A stretch of DNA of 64,000 bases, taken from NCBI GenBank assembly GCA_026545765.1, contig CM048840.1:22882765-22946764 (forward strand), written 5' to 3'. The position numbers were made by a program, and so were the translations under genes. A model generated the notes under the pieces. That model was not told the DNA's origin. It saw only the letters and a list, made by a program, of their open reading frames with translations, and did no database searches. The stretch comes from Plantago major (taxonomy: Eukaryota > Streptophyta > Magnoliopsida > Lamiales > Plantaginaceae). Shown here one piece after another: positions 34,283 through 46,859 of this stretch (position 1 is the first letter of the stretch; each line of letters begins with the position of its first letter).

Positions 34283-34450
34283 GAAATTTTGTGGAGTTAG
34301 TTTCATTTCCAGCCAGTATATCTTTCACTGTTTATTTTTTGTATATTGGTTGCATATATATTTTTATTAAATCTCATATAAATTTATATACAAAATTTGA
34401 AAAATATTTTAAACATATATTTAAATTCGTCATGCCACGACGAATTCATC
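34283..34450. repeat. dispersed repeat, copy 3 (partial)
   Basis: Matches the first 170 bases of 33143-33416 (GTGGAGTTAGTTTCATTTCC, ATATATTTAAATTCGTC). It is truncated after that. Confidence 0.7.
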
Positions 34451-35640
34451 TAAATTTTTTCGACTTTATCACTCGCATGTTTTCATAAAGTCGGCTAACA
34501 ACAATACTAACTACTATCATGGTGCACTTAAATATAACTCTACGCATAAATTTTTTATTTGATATGGATCAATATAAATTTGATGCTTCTATTTTTTACA
34601 ATAGGCTCCATCATATGAGGTTGGAGTGGTTGAACAATATTATTCGGCACATATTTGACTTGGATACCGGAGGAATACATTTGTGATTCTTAAATGGCAG
34701 AGGTTGATGCGGAGTCAAAGTTTAATTACACTGCACGAGTGGGATAAGTAAGAGTAACCATGAGCACGTGTTCGTTCTTCACCATCACGTAGATTAGCCA
34801 AGTAATTGTCATCATTGACGAAATGTGGTTAAAGTACCTTGCGAATTAGTAGTAGTATAATACAGGGTGAGTAAGTTGATGATGTATATGAGCTGTAATT
34901 ATAATTTAAATCTTTATAGAGATCTCTCACTATTAAAAAGAAAATATGACAGCATTATATACTACTACATTATTCCATAACGATTTTTTTATATATTAAA
35001 AAAGAAGGAAAATTAAAAATTCTTACTTGATTAATCAACCGTACAATTAGCTATGAACTCCGATTCAACCACTGGACAAACGAATTTATAAAGTTTGATT
35101 GGCACCAGTCTACTAAAATGCTTTTTACAATCAAATGTTTACGACCTAAAATGTAAATTTTGATTACTAATAAACATAACAACAATTATCCATTTACAAT
35201 ATTAAACATACCTATATACAAATTATTTACTAATTTTATCTCCATCTTCATGCCCGATATTGATTATTTGTCTGTGTTAATAAAGAAAATTCAGTTTGCA
35301 GTATCTTTTTCTGATTTATTATTTTACATTTCAATTGGTGTTTCTCCAAATGAGGAGGATGGTCCAAGTATAAAAGAAGTAGAAAAATAGTAAATAATAT
35401 GCTTAATCAAGTCATAGTTATCATGAGAATAAGTTTGAGTGTACATCTCCTCCAAAATTAATAATAGATAAATGTTGATGAAGTGGATTATACTATATAC
35501 TCTAAGGACAATACTAAGCTAATCCAAACTTACAAGTTTAAACTTATATTGTTTAACATGAGCGAACGTTTAAAGTTGTGTTAATTTGTATTCTATGGGT
35601 GAACTTTGATTTAAGGGATTTGCACTTTGCATTTTGAAAA
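34451..35640. other. intergenic DNA, nothing recognised
   Basis: The plus-strand frame 35160-35390 has no recognisable features. No RNA gene or element end is visible. Confidence 0.5.
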
Positions 35641-36038
35641 TAGTGTATCACTGTTCTACCATGACAATTCAAATGGTTGGTAAATATTCAAAATATGACT
35701 CTTTAAAGTGCCACCTATTGATGGGAAGTAACACTTTCAAGTGTAATGATATTGAGATGAAGTGACATTTATAAATGAAATGAATACTATATATGCAGTG
35801 ACACTCTCAATGGTAATTAATTAATAACTATTACAGTGACACTTGAAAGTGTTGATTGAAATATCTAATGTGACATTGAATAAGATGTCATTGTACAATA
35901 GATTAGTGACATTATAGAATTAGCCACCCCTCTTGAAGTGACACTTCATAGAAAATGTCATTGAAGTTTAATATGTCACCCAAAATAACAATTAATAACA
36001 CTTACGATGGTCATTAAATCCCACGTTTGTTGTAGTGC
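35641..36038 (-). mobile_element. terminus of a CACTA-type DNA transposon
   Basis: Read on the minus strand from 36038 the sequence starts CACTACAACAAACGTGGG, the canonical plant CACTA tip. It is followed by a subterminal region dense in short repeats of AAGTGTCACT/AGTGACA in both orientations. No matching second tip was found to the left, so the element is truncated or its other end has decayed. Confidence 0.7.
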
Positions 36039-37015
36039 GTGTGACAATACCTGAACTGCAATATTTTATGGTTAAATTAGTAAAAAATCCGGGGGATTTG
36101 GGGTGTGGGGTGTGGGGGGGGGGGGGGGGGATATGTTGGTGGTGGTTGCCTAAAAAACTACCGCAATAATTGAAATTATGTTTGTAGAATAATTTTTGTG
36201 TGTGTGTGGTGGTGGGAGGAGCACATACCACTCCAAGGGTTGTTGGGAACCAACCATGTTAACATCATTATATACTTTTGTATTTTATTTTAGTTCAGAT
36301 TGGAGTATAAGTTATTAATTAATGCGTTAGGTACGTGTAGAGGACCCGATATAATATACTACTATATGTTGTCAACCCGTCGAGTTCTGAACGGGTTCGG
36401 GTTGAGTCCTACCCTTTCAAATCATATACGTCATGATGAGTCATATTTTACATTTTTCATAGTTACCATAAACAAAGATATGTAGAGCATAGATTTACGG
36501 CGATTACACATATACAACGGCTAACGTTGTTTGTAAGGAATTTTGATTATCTTATTGTGTTGATTAATTTATTTATCCTCACATTTTTAATTATTATTAA
36601 AAGTAAATTATACCGTGACATCACCACGGGTTAGTATAAAGTATGAACAATTTACAAAATTAATTATAAAATTGAATTAGGTAATCATATCGAATTTGGA
36701 TAAGATTTAGGATGGCACCGAACAAAGCGGGGTTTAAATTGTGTAACGAGGTGGTATAAATATAATTGAAGTTGGTGGTGGGCCAAATTGAGTTAGGCTC
36801 GCTGCTGCTACCTATGTGGCCAAGAGGACCCCCCGAGCTTTAGAAAAGACAGCAATACTAGTTAGTGGATTACAGAGCTCCCCTCATTTAAAGCAGGCAA
36901 ATGCAAATGGGTATTGTTTCTCATCTTCAATTTTGTAGGACCGACCTTTGCCTAGGGCCGTCTAATCCTCCTCCAGAACTTTCCCACCATTAGCAGTTTT
37001 AGCAAGAGGATACTA
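36039..37015. other. intergenic DNA, nothing recognised
   Basis: Contains a G17 run (36114-36130). There is no credible frame. Confidence 0.5.
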
Positions 37016-37019
37016 AGCT

Positions 37020-37568
37020 TCTGTTTGCAGGTGTTTAAAAAATTGCTTTACTGATTTTGAAGAATTAAAATTAATTTTTTAGTATTGTAAGTTTATTACA
37101 ACTTTTGGTGTAACTTCTCTGAAAAAAATAGTAGCTTCCAGAAGCTAATAAGCAACCCAAATAGCTGCTTCTAACTGTTTTAAAGGTAGTATCTTTTTTT
37201 CGAATTAAAATCAACTAATTAAATTAATTTTTGCAAACACCTAGTTCATTTGGTTAGGTTGAGGTGCTATAACGCAGAGGTTATATAGGTTCAAGTCCCG
37301 TCAAGTGCGGATTGTGTTCTACTGTATTGTAGTTGTGATAGTTGATTCCTTTATAATGGTTGAAAGATTGAATGATATATTAATTGATTTGATGTAATAT
37401 TCCTATGATTGTAATAATGATATTCTTAAAAAAAATTATGTTTTTACAACTTTAAGCTGTTTTTTGTATAATAGTATCAAATATTAATGACTTTTGATTA
37501 AAATCAACTTTAATTAACTTTTGACAAAATCAGACAAAAAAGCATCAGCATTTGCAAACACACACTAA
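37020..37568. mobile_element. hAT-like MITE interrupted by a SINE
   Basis: The left end CTGTTTGCAGGTGTTTAAAA and, in reverse, the right end (GTGTTTGCAAATGCTGATGC) form imperfect inverted termini. Flanking octamers ACTAAGCT and ACTAAACC are close to an 8-bp target duplication (six of eight). Internal words AAAATCAACT and TTGATTAAAATCAACTT also repeat on both sides. Confidence 0.45.
37241..37436 (+). mobile_element. tRNA-derived SINE
   Basis: It has a pol III A-box-like TGGTTAGGTTGAGG at 37251-37264 and a B-box GGTTCAAGTCC at 37288-37298, with normal spacing. A tRNA-unrelated body follows (TGTAGTTGTGATAGTTG, GATGTAATATTC) and an A-rich tail. The overall length of about 195 bp fits plant SINEs. 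It interrupts a MITE-like element. Confidence 0.75.
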
Positions 37569-38329
37569 ACCTCCTGATCAGTTTAATATTTGAGATTATC
37601 AGCTTAGATTATAACCGTAGTTCTTTTTTAATTTTATTTTTGGTATTGTGTGGAAAAATTGGACTGTTTTTTCGAAATAAAGTAGTTTAGCTAAAACAGA
37701 ATCAGACATGTTATATTGATTTCATCTCAGCACAAAATGCAAAGAATATTATATATTTTAAATAAAGGTGTAGTTGTGTTTAGCATCGAGAGGTTGTGCT
37801 TACTTGTATTTTTGTACAGTGTGCACTAGACAATCATTGTTTGAGTATTTGATAGTATAAAAGTTAAAACTCCACTGTTTGAGTATTTTTTAATAGTATA
37901 AAGTTAAAACTTTGAGTTCTGAAAAAATTTACTTTCATCCAATTTTCTTAGCTTAGTCAAATGCTAAAAAGACAGGTCAAATGTTTTGGTCGAATGCATA
38001 GTTTCTTTAGTGAGGTTTCAGCGATGCCATGCATTTAAGAGACAGGTTGAGCAAAAACAACTCACATGGTCCGTCATTGGTCAATAGTAGTATATTCTTT
38101 TGCCATTCACCACTGTCAAAAGTACATGAGATGAGTCGATAAATAACAGGTTTACCGTGAAATGTCCAAGTCATTTCTGGGTACTCTACTTGCTCCTCCA
38201 AGTATGTAAGTTAATCGCTGCATCAAAAATACTACTCCCTTAATATTTTGTGCGAGGATCACAAACATTTGATTACCAGTATTAACATTTCTGATTATCT
38301 ACAGTGACGGCCTGCTAGACACTATTTAG
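37569..38329. other. intergenic DNA and 3' flank of EME1
   Basis: The minus-strand frame 38007-38201 (MEEQVEYPEMTWTFHGKPV) looks protein-like but I cannot assign it; it may be a remnant or 3' UTR of EME1. Confidence 0.4.
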
Positions 38330-41300
38330 TTAAGCAGGTTGCCGACTGAAGAAATCGGCTCCATTCTCGACATCGTCTGTCTTTATTGTTCCGCTTTCAG
38401 CCATAAGTATTCTGTAGATTCTCTTAGAACAGACCTCGCCCAGTCTTCTATCACCGCCAAGTAACCCTTCTGTCATCAAATCCTTTAGAAGAAATTCTTT
38501 CTCATGAACCTGATGTATGTAGCAATGACTCAGTTTCAAGGTACAGAAAATTAATGAAAGCAAAGAGTAAGTCTCCTGAGAGACGGTCTTATGGAGAGAC
38601 TAAAAGAGACGGACAAACATTACAGTTTTATCAAAAAACATTAAAGTTTTTACTAAGAATATCGGTGATATACACATACATAAAAAATGATATAAAATGT
38701 ACACTCAATAAACATTACTGATATTGTTTAAAACATTATACATATAATTAAGAACATCAATCCGTCTTTCAGGTATCTCACTAATATACGTCTCTTCCAA
38801 GACTTTGTGAACTTAGGAACACAGATAACGCACTATAGCATGAAGCCCACCAACAAGGCCTAACAACTGTACATGACTTGAGAAAGGGTATTTTCAGCAG
38901 TTATCGAACATAGGGGTGCCCGATGGACCACCCCACCTAACTCTAGCATGTGGATCTACTGTAGGCTCATGGGAGGGGGTTTATGGTGACCAGCATCGAA
39001 CAAACCCTTTTCCGCACAAGGAGATGACCAAATCTATGAGCATACACGATAAAACCTTTGATGCTTTTCCCTAAGACAGCATATAAATGCTGTTACACCT
39101 TACTCACTTAATATTAGTAATATACCTAAATATTAAAGGTGCCACTGTAAGCCCCATTTAGACAACTTACGTTGCCAGACTACTTCAGATATCCATTCTG
39201 ACTTCTGTGTCAAATCATAACATTAAACCTGGACTTACATACTTTATTACTACAAAAATTTAAAATAGTTTGGCAAAATATAAATGAAAATTCGGGGCTT
39301 CTTTTAGCCAACGTGAGTCTTAAGATAGCAAGGAACCCTGAGAACATTATCCAATACCATTACTGGTAAAAATGTTTTTTTTAAAGATGAGCAGCTCCTA
39401 AAGTTAATTACTACTATGAAATTAGTCATTACAGTAGTAGATATGACATATAAGGACATATTTGTAAACAAGACCTACATTCATTCCTCCTTCCAAAAGA
39501 CGAATGGAGATGTGTAAGTGTAACAAATAACTTGGTCATGATCATTGATGGGTACTTGCACTGCTTTCTCAATTACAGGCAAACTTGAAAAATTCAAAAT
39601 CATAACTGAGTAAATGTAGCAGTGATGTGGAGCACTCACAGATTTAGTAGCATCCATGTAAACACTCAAAAGAGATTTCATTGTGGGGTATTTCTTCCCT
39701 ATGGCCATAGCAAACCGGGGCTGCACCTTCGGAATAGCAACGAGTGCCTTCAGCCTACAAGAAGAACGATTCATAAAATAATTGCACCAAGTTGTTAAGT
39801 TATCCACACAGAAAGAAGTAAAATATGATATCCCATTTTGTATCAAGTGGAGATCCTAAGACAACTTAATACATAAAGCAGTTTTTGCCCAAACATTTAT
39901 AAATCATTGATACTTCTCTATCAAAGTAACAGGACATGAAAATTAGTCTCGATCAGCAAGCAAAACATGACTTTGTTATTTGGTTACATATCTAGAATAT
40001 TCGCTTTTCTACTGCCATCAGCTTCAGTGTTACAAATCCGGTTACATATCAACAGAAACAGAACTCTTAAACAATTAGAGTACATAATAATTAATTCTTT
40101 TTCAACAAGTAATGGTCGTCTTTAATTGAGTGGGAAATCGCATAGCATTTCCAGCATAATCATGATGTTTTAAAAGTTTTGAATATTTCAGATATGGATA
40201 AAGATATTATGAGCAACACAACAAAATTGCTAAATACTAATTGCTCACCAGTGAGTCTTAGTCCATAAACTGACAGCTACGATAAAGATAAATTATCCCC
40301 CTTACAACAGTTGTAAACAAACAAGTCTTGGTTTTCACACCAAAATCACTAGGCTGGTTGTGTCTTATTGCTGCTAATTTTTTTTTTTTAAAAAGGATTG
40401 CTGCTAGTTATTTACACTAACGTTTGCAAGGTGTACTGTTAGTAACTAGGTCCCAGAAAATATAGCATCTGCCAATCTATTGGGCTCAATGAAAAGATTA
40501 TTCTGTCAACAAGGTTCATGCAGGTCTAATGCTTGTTCTTAACTAGGAAAATAACATTTTGATAGAGGTAGGAAGCTCACAGACCATGATGATCAAAATT
40601 CAAAAAGTGGCTCCTCTAGTGAAAAACGTGAACTGCAAAGATCACATGGATAACAAAAGATCCAAGGAGCAACTCTACCCACCAGATGTCTAACTTTATT
40701 TCTCCTCTTTCCTTCTTTCTTCTTCATTTAGTAATAAAATACGAAGCAATTTGGATAGACTACTTACCAAAGGTTTTTATTTATCAAATTCTTGTCAACA
40801 CAGTCTTTAGGAATAACAGAACCATTTGCATTAACTGATAATCTTGTCAGCTTTTGCCTGCAGCAACAAAATTGAGAAAAGTAGATGACTCAGTGAATAT
40901 CAATCACACTGAATTAAATGCTACAACTCAGGGTTTAGAAAGCATATCAAAACCAACACATACCATCTAAAGTTTCCTCACATTGGAAGGAAACAAAATA
41001 CTTAATAGATACAATTATATAAGTACTGACTACTGTCTGCCGACATGTATAGTTCTTAGTTAATTACATGTGCGGCACTTATAACAACTCGGTAAAAGGT
41101 TTGATCTGCTGCTTCAAGGTTAATAGAATATAGCCAATTAGCCAATACCTGAATTGGCAACTCGCAAGACTGAAGGTTAGACCAACAACATGTTCAGCTA
41201 ATTCAGCTTCATCAACACACTGCCTAGAATGTACTCTCATAAAATGGGTGGACAATTTTGAGAAAGCCTACACCAAATAGATTGTCCGTCAAGTCACTTC

Positions 41301-44300
41301 CATAAACATTTATGGAGCTTCATATAGTAACGACTGATGTTTCAATAACCTCCTCTATAGCAGGGCGCTTCCAACCAGGGCAACTAGCAGGATTCTTGTA
41401 ATGTGCTTGTTCCCTGAGTCAGTGGCAATTAAACCAAACTTAAATGACACATTGACACAGCTGCAATAAATGAATGTGAATCCAAGTTCATAAATAAATT
41501 ACCAAATGTTCATTTATATAAGTCAGTTGACAAATATCAGCAACCCTTATTATGAAATGTGGTTGTTGTAATATGATCAGCACAGATATTTTCACTCCTT
41601 TTCTCAAGTTTGAATAAAAGCACAAACCACTTAATCTAGCGCACAATGGATGAAGTCTCTACACATATTAGTCATGGAAATATCGAGAAATCAGTAATTC
41701 ATGCTGTTATCAAGATCAAACAAAGGCAATGACTTTATTCTTTTTTTCTTCAAATTTTTTTTGTCCCTTTTGGAGTGTGTAAAAACGGTAACTTCATTTA
41801 TATAATCTAAACTTTATATGCCCGTTTGTCCATATAGTTCAATTAAAGTGCAATAGCATAACTTATGTATCAACTATTAAATACTACTTTCATAGATTTT
41901 TCTCGTATTAAATACTACTTCCTCTGTCCCATGATAAGCTTCCTATTTTGCCATTCTAGTCCGTCCCACAGAAAGCTTCTCATTTCCATTTTTTATCATT
42001 ATTAGTACCTTCTACTCCCACTTAACTCTTAACTAATACCCATATAATACACTCATATACAATTTTACCATCTCTTTTTTTCATTTAAATAATACTCAAC
42101 TTTCGACTTTAACAACCCACTACCAATTTGTATTCATTCTTTATTATTTTTCTATTCAAATAATATCAATTTTCCACTTTTTCTTATTTTGTTGAGCAAT
42201 AAAGTAAACGGGGGCTATTCCCAGGACGGAGAAAGTACTATTTATAGAAGTTGAATTATAGAATATAGAACACTCGTGATCTTCCTCCTTTTGTAACAGA
42301 TCCTAAATACTACACCGTCCGCCCCAGCTCAAGCTTTCATTTTGATTTTTGTTGATTTCTTTTAACCTTCGTTTGCCTATAAATGAATTCTAAATCATAT
42401 AGTAAATGATTTACAATAAATTATTATGAAAATTTAATGATTATATACATGCATAACATAATTTTTGTTAATATAACATACCTCTTATTCAAATATGACA
42501 TAAGCCTATTTGTAAGATAACAGATCATGTGATGAGGATAGCGTTGCTGAACACTCTGGACATGTTTCATAAAAGATCCATCCGCAATAATATTACAGAA
42601 TTCTTCAGCCTCGTATATGATTAGCACATATGGTATCTCAATTTGTCCAGCCGGTGTCTGCATCATGAAATGAAATTAATCATTGAAATTCAGCCTAACA
42701 TAAGCACTTTTTTACCATATTGCTGCACATGCAACGTAGCATGCTACAGTGATATGAGAGGATTCAAAAGACTAGAGAAAGATAACATGTATTCCAAAAA
42801 TCCTGGTTATTGTGTCTAAAGTTCAACCCATGAGAAAAATAAAATCAAAAAGTCAGGCAAATTCTCAATTTCACATCAAACTTATAACATATGGCTTCCA
42901 GAGGCATAACATTCCTGTAAGAATAGAACATTCTCACACTGACGATAACATTTAGTATATTGAGAACAAAAACATGACTGGTATCTATCTCAAAGACATG
43001 AATCTTCATTTCTGATACAAAACATAAGGGATGAATGTATTCATTTACTTCACATCTTCAACATAATTTTTCATAATTACTCATGATTTCCTTTCAGTAA
43101 AAAAATAGAGATTGAATTCTAGATAAAAGAATTTTCCATGCCATTCACCTATCAGTGGATGCCCTATTCCTCAATTTGTTTCCAAAACCAGTGCATACGT
43201 GATAACTGAGCAATTGAGAAAAACAACAAGGATCATTATGTAAGGAATTACTTGCAACTTGTAAGTACCAGTGAGCATTTCTGGAATACTTACCCCTGTA
43301 ATTGCTTCTGGTACAACAATATTCCAAACAATAGACTTTTCAACTGGATTTGATGTTACACGGAATGAAATCTTTTTTTCTGCAAACCTTGTGAGCAGAT
43401 TCCCTGCACCAAGAAAGTTTATGGTTAGCTTTTATTTCTGACCAAACAAAACTTTTGCTTTTGGGGAGCTCATTACCACAACATACCTCCTACAAACCCC
43501 AACTCGATAACTTTTCGGTCAATTTCAGCCACAATGGACTGAACTGCGAGTCTACCTTTTTCCCACTTTTTCCTTTCCCTTTCACATTTTTTCGTTTCTG
43601 CAGCTTTAGCTTTAAGCAATCTCTCTTCCTAATCAAGCATTGGCAAGTAGATGGTTCAACTTTTAGACTTGTACATAACTATATAAATACAACTGTACAA
43701 GTACTAAGATCGCATGCTGTGACTTACTTCTTTCTGTTGCTTTTTTTCTTCCATCAAACGCAACCTCTCCTCCTTAGACGCTCCCTTTGCTTTTGTGGTT
43801 TTTGTTTTCTTTTCCTTGTAGCTTGCAGTACTATTACTATTCTGACTTGGCATCTGATGAATGGGCACGCTTGTTTCTGTTTCAGCTTTATTATCACTCT
43901 GCACGAATTTCCATATTAAAAAAAACAACCATGCCAGCTGTAGACAGATTATAAACTGGGAAGAGAGTTGATAGAGGTACATGATCTTTTATCAGCTGTT
44001 ATAAGTTAATAGTTCAAAAAAAGTCTTCGTGTCAGTTTCAAGAATTACTAAGAAGACCTACAAATATCTGTCCAAACATTCTAGCACACTACTGTCCTAG
44101 TACCATCCATTTGCTGAAGGCATCACTGGAACTGCAAAGTGATAAATTAATTGATTATATCAATGGTCGGGAATTACAAGTGGTGAGATTATCTAGATAT
44201 GAAGGCATCACTGGAACTGCAAAGTAAAAAAATTAATTGATTATATCAATGGTATGCTGGAAATACTTGTCAAGGCAAGAACCAATACTCTAATAACTGC

Positions 44301-46813
44301 ATAAACTTGGTAGTCTTGATTGAAAAGAATGGTTGCAGAGACCCATTATATAAATCTTTTTGCTTTGTGTATGAGAATTTTCAAAGTCCATTGACAATTT
44401 CAGGATGACATTTGGGTAGGAACAAGGGTTTCCTCCTATTCTGTGATCCTATTAACTTCTTTTTCTAAGAGAAAAATACAATATATCGCCAAGTGATGAA
44501 ACAAAACAAATTCAAGCAATAAAACAATACCCAGCATGAACAGATTTCAACAATAGAACAATTCCCAGCATGAACAGATATCAACAAACAGTGCATGCCC
44601 ATTTTATTATATTGTTTCCACAGCAGAATTACTTCAACATTGCAACCATATTATTTTGTGAAATGCTCGACTTATCTTGCAAAGATAATAAACCTTCCAG
44701 ATCCAGGTATAACAGAACATTCACATCTCAGCTTCTTTTGATAAATTTTGAAGGGGATGAATAAACTTGGCGGGTATCAGCGAGAGTAAAGCAAGATGAC
44801 TTACAAATTCAATCATCATTCAATAAGGTCCCTCAATTCCCAAAAATAAATGTATAATCTAGTTTAAAAGATAACCTTGCAAATATCCTGGAATAGAAAC
44901 CTACTTGCGATGTTTCTTCTTCCAATAAAATCAGAGTAGAATGGCCATCTAGTGCATGTGGTTTATCTGCACTCGCCATGAATGAATCCGTCTGTATTTC
45001 AACTGAAGCGCCTGCAAGTCAACTCTAAGCAACTAAAAATGCTTTCTCAACAAGTTTAGAATGCATAAAGTGTTACACAGGTACCAGAATTAAGAGACCA
45101 TGAGGACTCAGTATGCCTAGAGTCAAGTTCTGACTCCTTCATATGCACAGGAAAGTTGACTCCGTCACACTTTGACACCCCAAATGCATCATCGATAGGT
45201 TCAGACTCATTATCCGAGTCCACGCATATCAATATGTTGGTCTCTGAAAAGGGAAGATATAATAAAATAAATAAACCAAAATCCTATATAGCAACGAGCG
45301 AAGGGAAATATATGTTAAGACTATATTGAGAAGAAGTGCCATAGAATACAAGTTAACAAAATCACCCTGTCTAAGGATCAATGAATTACTCTCTGGAAAA
45401 ACCGTCGTCACAGATACAGCCCACTATCAAGTGCTTTACATAGCAGTAAATAAAACAAACACGTTTTACACCTGAAGTTTCTGATGTTGACTTCTGAAAA
45501 TGCAAACCCGGCCTACGCAGATTTTGAATTCTGGACGCTGTGTGTTACTTAAATGGAGTATAAACTTGGAACGCTATGCATTCTTTTGCAGACCAAGGTT
45601 CTGTGAGCACAGTTGAGGGTTGGGCATATGGCATGTATTCCTCTTGTATAAATGTGACATGTTAGCCAGAGAATATAACATCTTAAATGAGCCCTAGAGT
45701 TTTAAAACAAGTAAAGAAGGAAACATATAACATGACAAGACAAGAACAAAGCTCGTTTTGAAGCATAAAATGGTGACTTCATTTACATATTAATTTATTA
45801 AGTTTCTTTCCTTGTTAACTCTCCATTGATTCTTCATAGAAAAAATAATCATGGTCCATAATTTGCACAACTCAGAACAGAAATTACAACAGCCTGAGAA
45901 GAGCTAACTACATTTTCAATGCATAATATCCAAAGTCTTTCAGAAATAAATAGACTAACCTGCCGACTTATGCTTTGAGCTCAAGGAACGCTCGGGTCCA
46001 GAGTTCAGACCTCCACTGTAGTCTTTGGGAAATGGACCTTCAGTTTTGAAAAGCTCAACCATTGGCTCATCGGCAACTACAGGTTGCTCCAAACGTGGAC
46101 CTTCACCTGGAAAAACACACCGGAACGTCAGGTGCAAACTAAACCAGCATATAGTATTGTGGCCTACACTGTCCAACACTAATAATGAGTAGGTATATCT
46201 TCTTCAAATTGGGCATACACATGATCATAAGTTCACAACCTGCTCACTTACCAGTCCAGGTAGAAAACACAGCGTCGATTTGCATAACATTAAGAAAAAT
46301 AAATAGCATATCAGACAAATTAACATTCCAATCCAAATTCTCAAGCAGAATAAACCTTATGAACTAATAACGCAACACAAAGTAACACATGCTTATACAA
46401 TAATTGCTGGAAACTGTTAGCTCACCAGAAATCGGACATTTCCTGGTAGAGAATTTGTCTACTGGAGCATCAGAAAACGGGGTATCAGCAACGAAGGAAG
46501 GAATAGCCGATGAAGACAAGCGTTTGGCCGCATCAGAGAACGGCGTTTCAGCAACAAACGAAGGAGTATAGTACGGTGCAGGTGTTGTGGACAGTAACTG
46601 GTCATCAATTGGCGGCGTATCATCGAGGATTTCAAAGAAGGCAGGAGTAGGGTTTGAAAAGGCATCTGTCCTCAATTTCTTCTTAGAATTCGTGAATAGC
46701 GGCGGAGAAGTGAGGTCGACGGCGTCGTTTTTGAGAATGCGGCGGCAGAGAGGCTTCGGATCGGAATCGGAATCGGAATCGGAGAGGATGTTCACCGGAA
46801 TCTGCCGCGACAT
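38330..46813 (-). CDS. EME1: EME1, partner subunit of the MUS81 structure-specific endonuclease, 13 exons
   Basis: Exons (minus): 46813-46426, 46106-45960, 45243-45085, 45011-44905, 43898-43728, 43628-43487, 43403-43294, 42657-42482, 41413-41350, 41267-41149, 40857-40768, 39754-39640 and 38509-38330. Every joint keeps phase and the product is 655 residues. The N-terminus has an acidic SDSDSDSDPKP run and a repeated PSFVAETPFSDA/PSFVADTPFSDA pair. TDSFMASADKPHALDGHST, a Lys/Glu-rich coil (KEERLRLMEEKKQQKE), the degenerate ERCC4 nuclease core (EIPYVLIIYEAEEFC), KLTRLSVNANGSV and the helix-hairpin-helix end (LKALVAIPKVQPRFAMAIGK; GEVCSKRIYRILM) follow in the family order. EME1 binds MUS81 and supports cleavage of flaps and nicked Holliday junctions in meiosis and repair; EME1 itself is not catalytic. 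Plant homologues are about 550 residues, so this one is somewhat longer. Confidence 0.92.
41915..42238. mobile_element. Stowaway-like MITE in an EME1 intron
   Basis: Left tip ACTTCCTCTGTCCCATGATA and reverse right tip ACTTTCTCCGTCCTGGGAAT are inverted repeats inside TA dinucleotides. About 324 bp, non-coding. It lies in the intron between EME1 exons 8 and 9. Confidence 0.75.
44113..44256. repeat. tandem duplication in an EME1 intron
   Basis: GAAGGCATCACTGGAACTGC...ATTGATTATATCAATGGT occurs twice about 83 bases apart (44117 and 44200 regions). A second short pair, CCCAGCATGAACAGAT..TCAACAA, sits at about 44531-44587. Confidence 0.85.
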
Positions 46814-46859
46814 TTCGCCGCCGATAGCTGAGTTGCTCTGGACAGTTTTGAATTGAAGC

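Noticed and set aside
37241-37310. A tRNA gene, because of the A and B boxes
   Set aside because: No cloverleaf with acceptor stem can be formed and the segment continues into a SINE body with an A-tail.
38007-38201. Minus-strand frame MEEQVEYPEMTWTFHGKPV downstream of EME1
   Set aside because: It looks protein-like but has no family match I can name, no clear splice context, and could be 3' UTR or a relic.
43455-43919. 154-codon plus-strand frame
   Set aside because: It is the opposite-strand shadow of EME1 exons 5 and 6.
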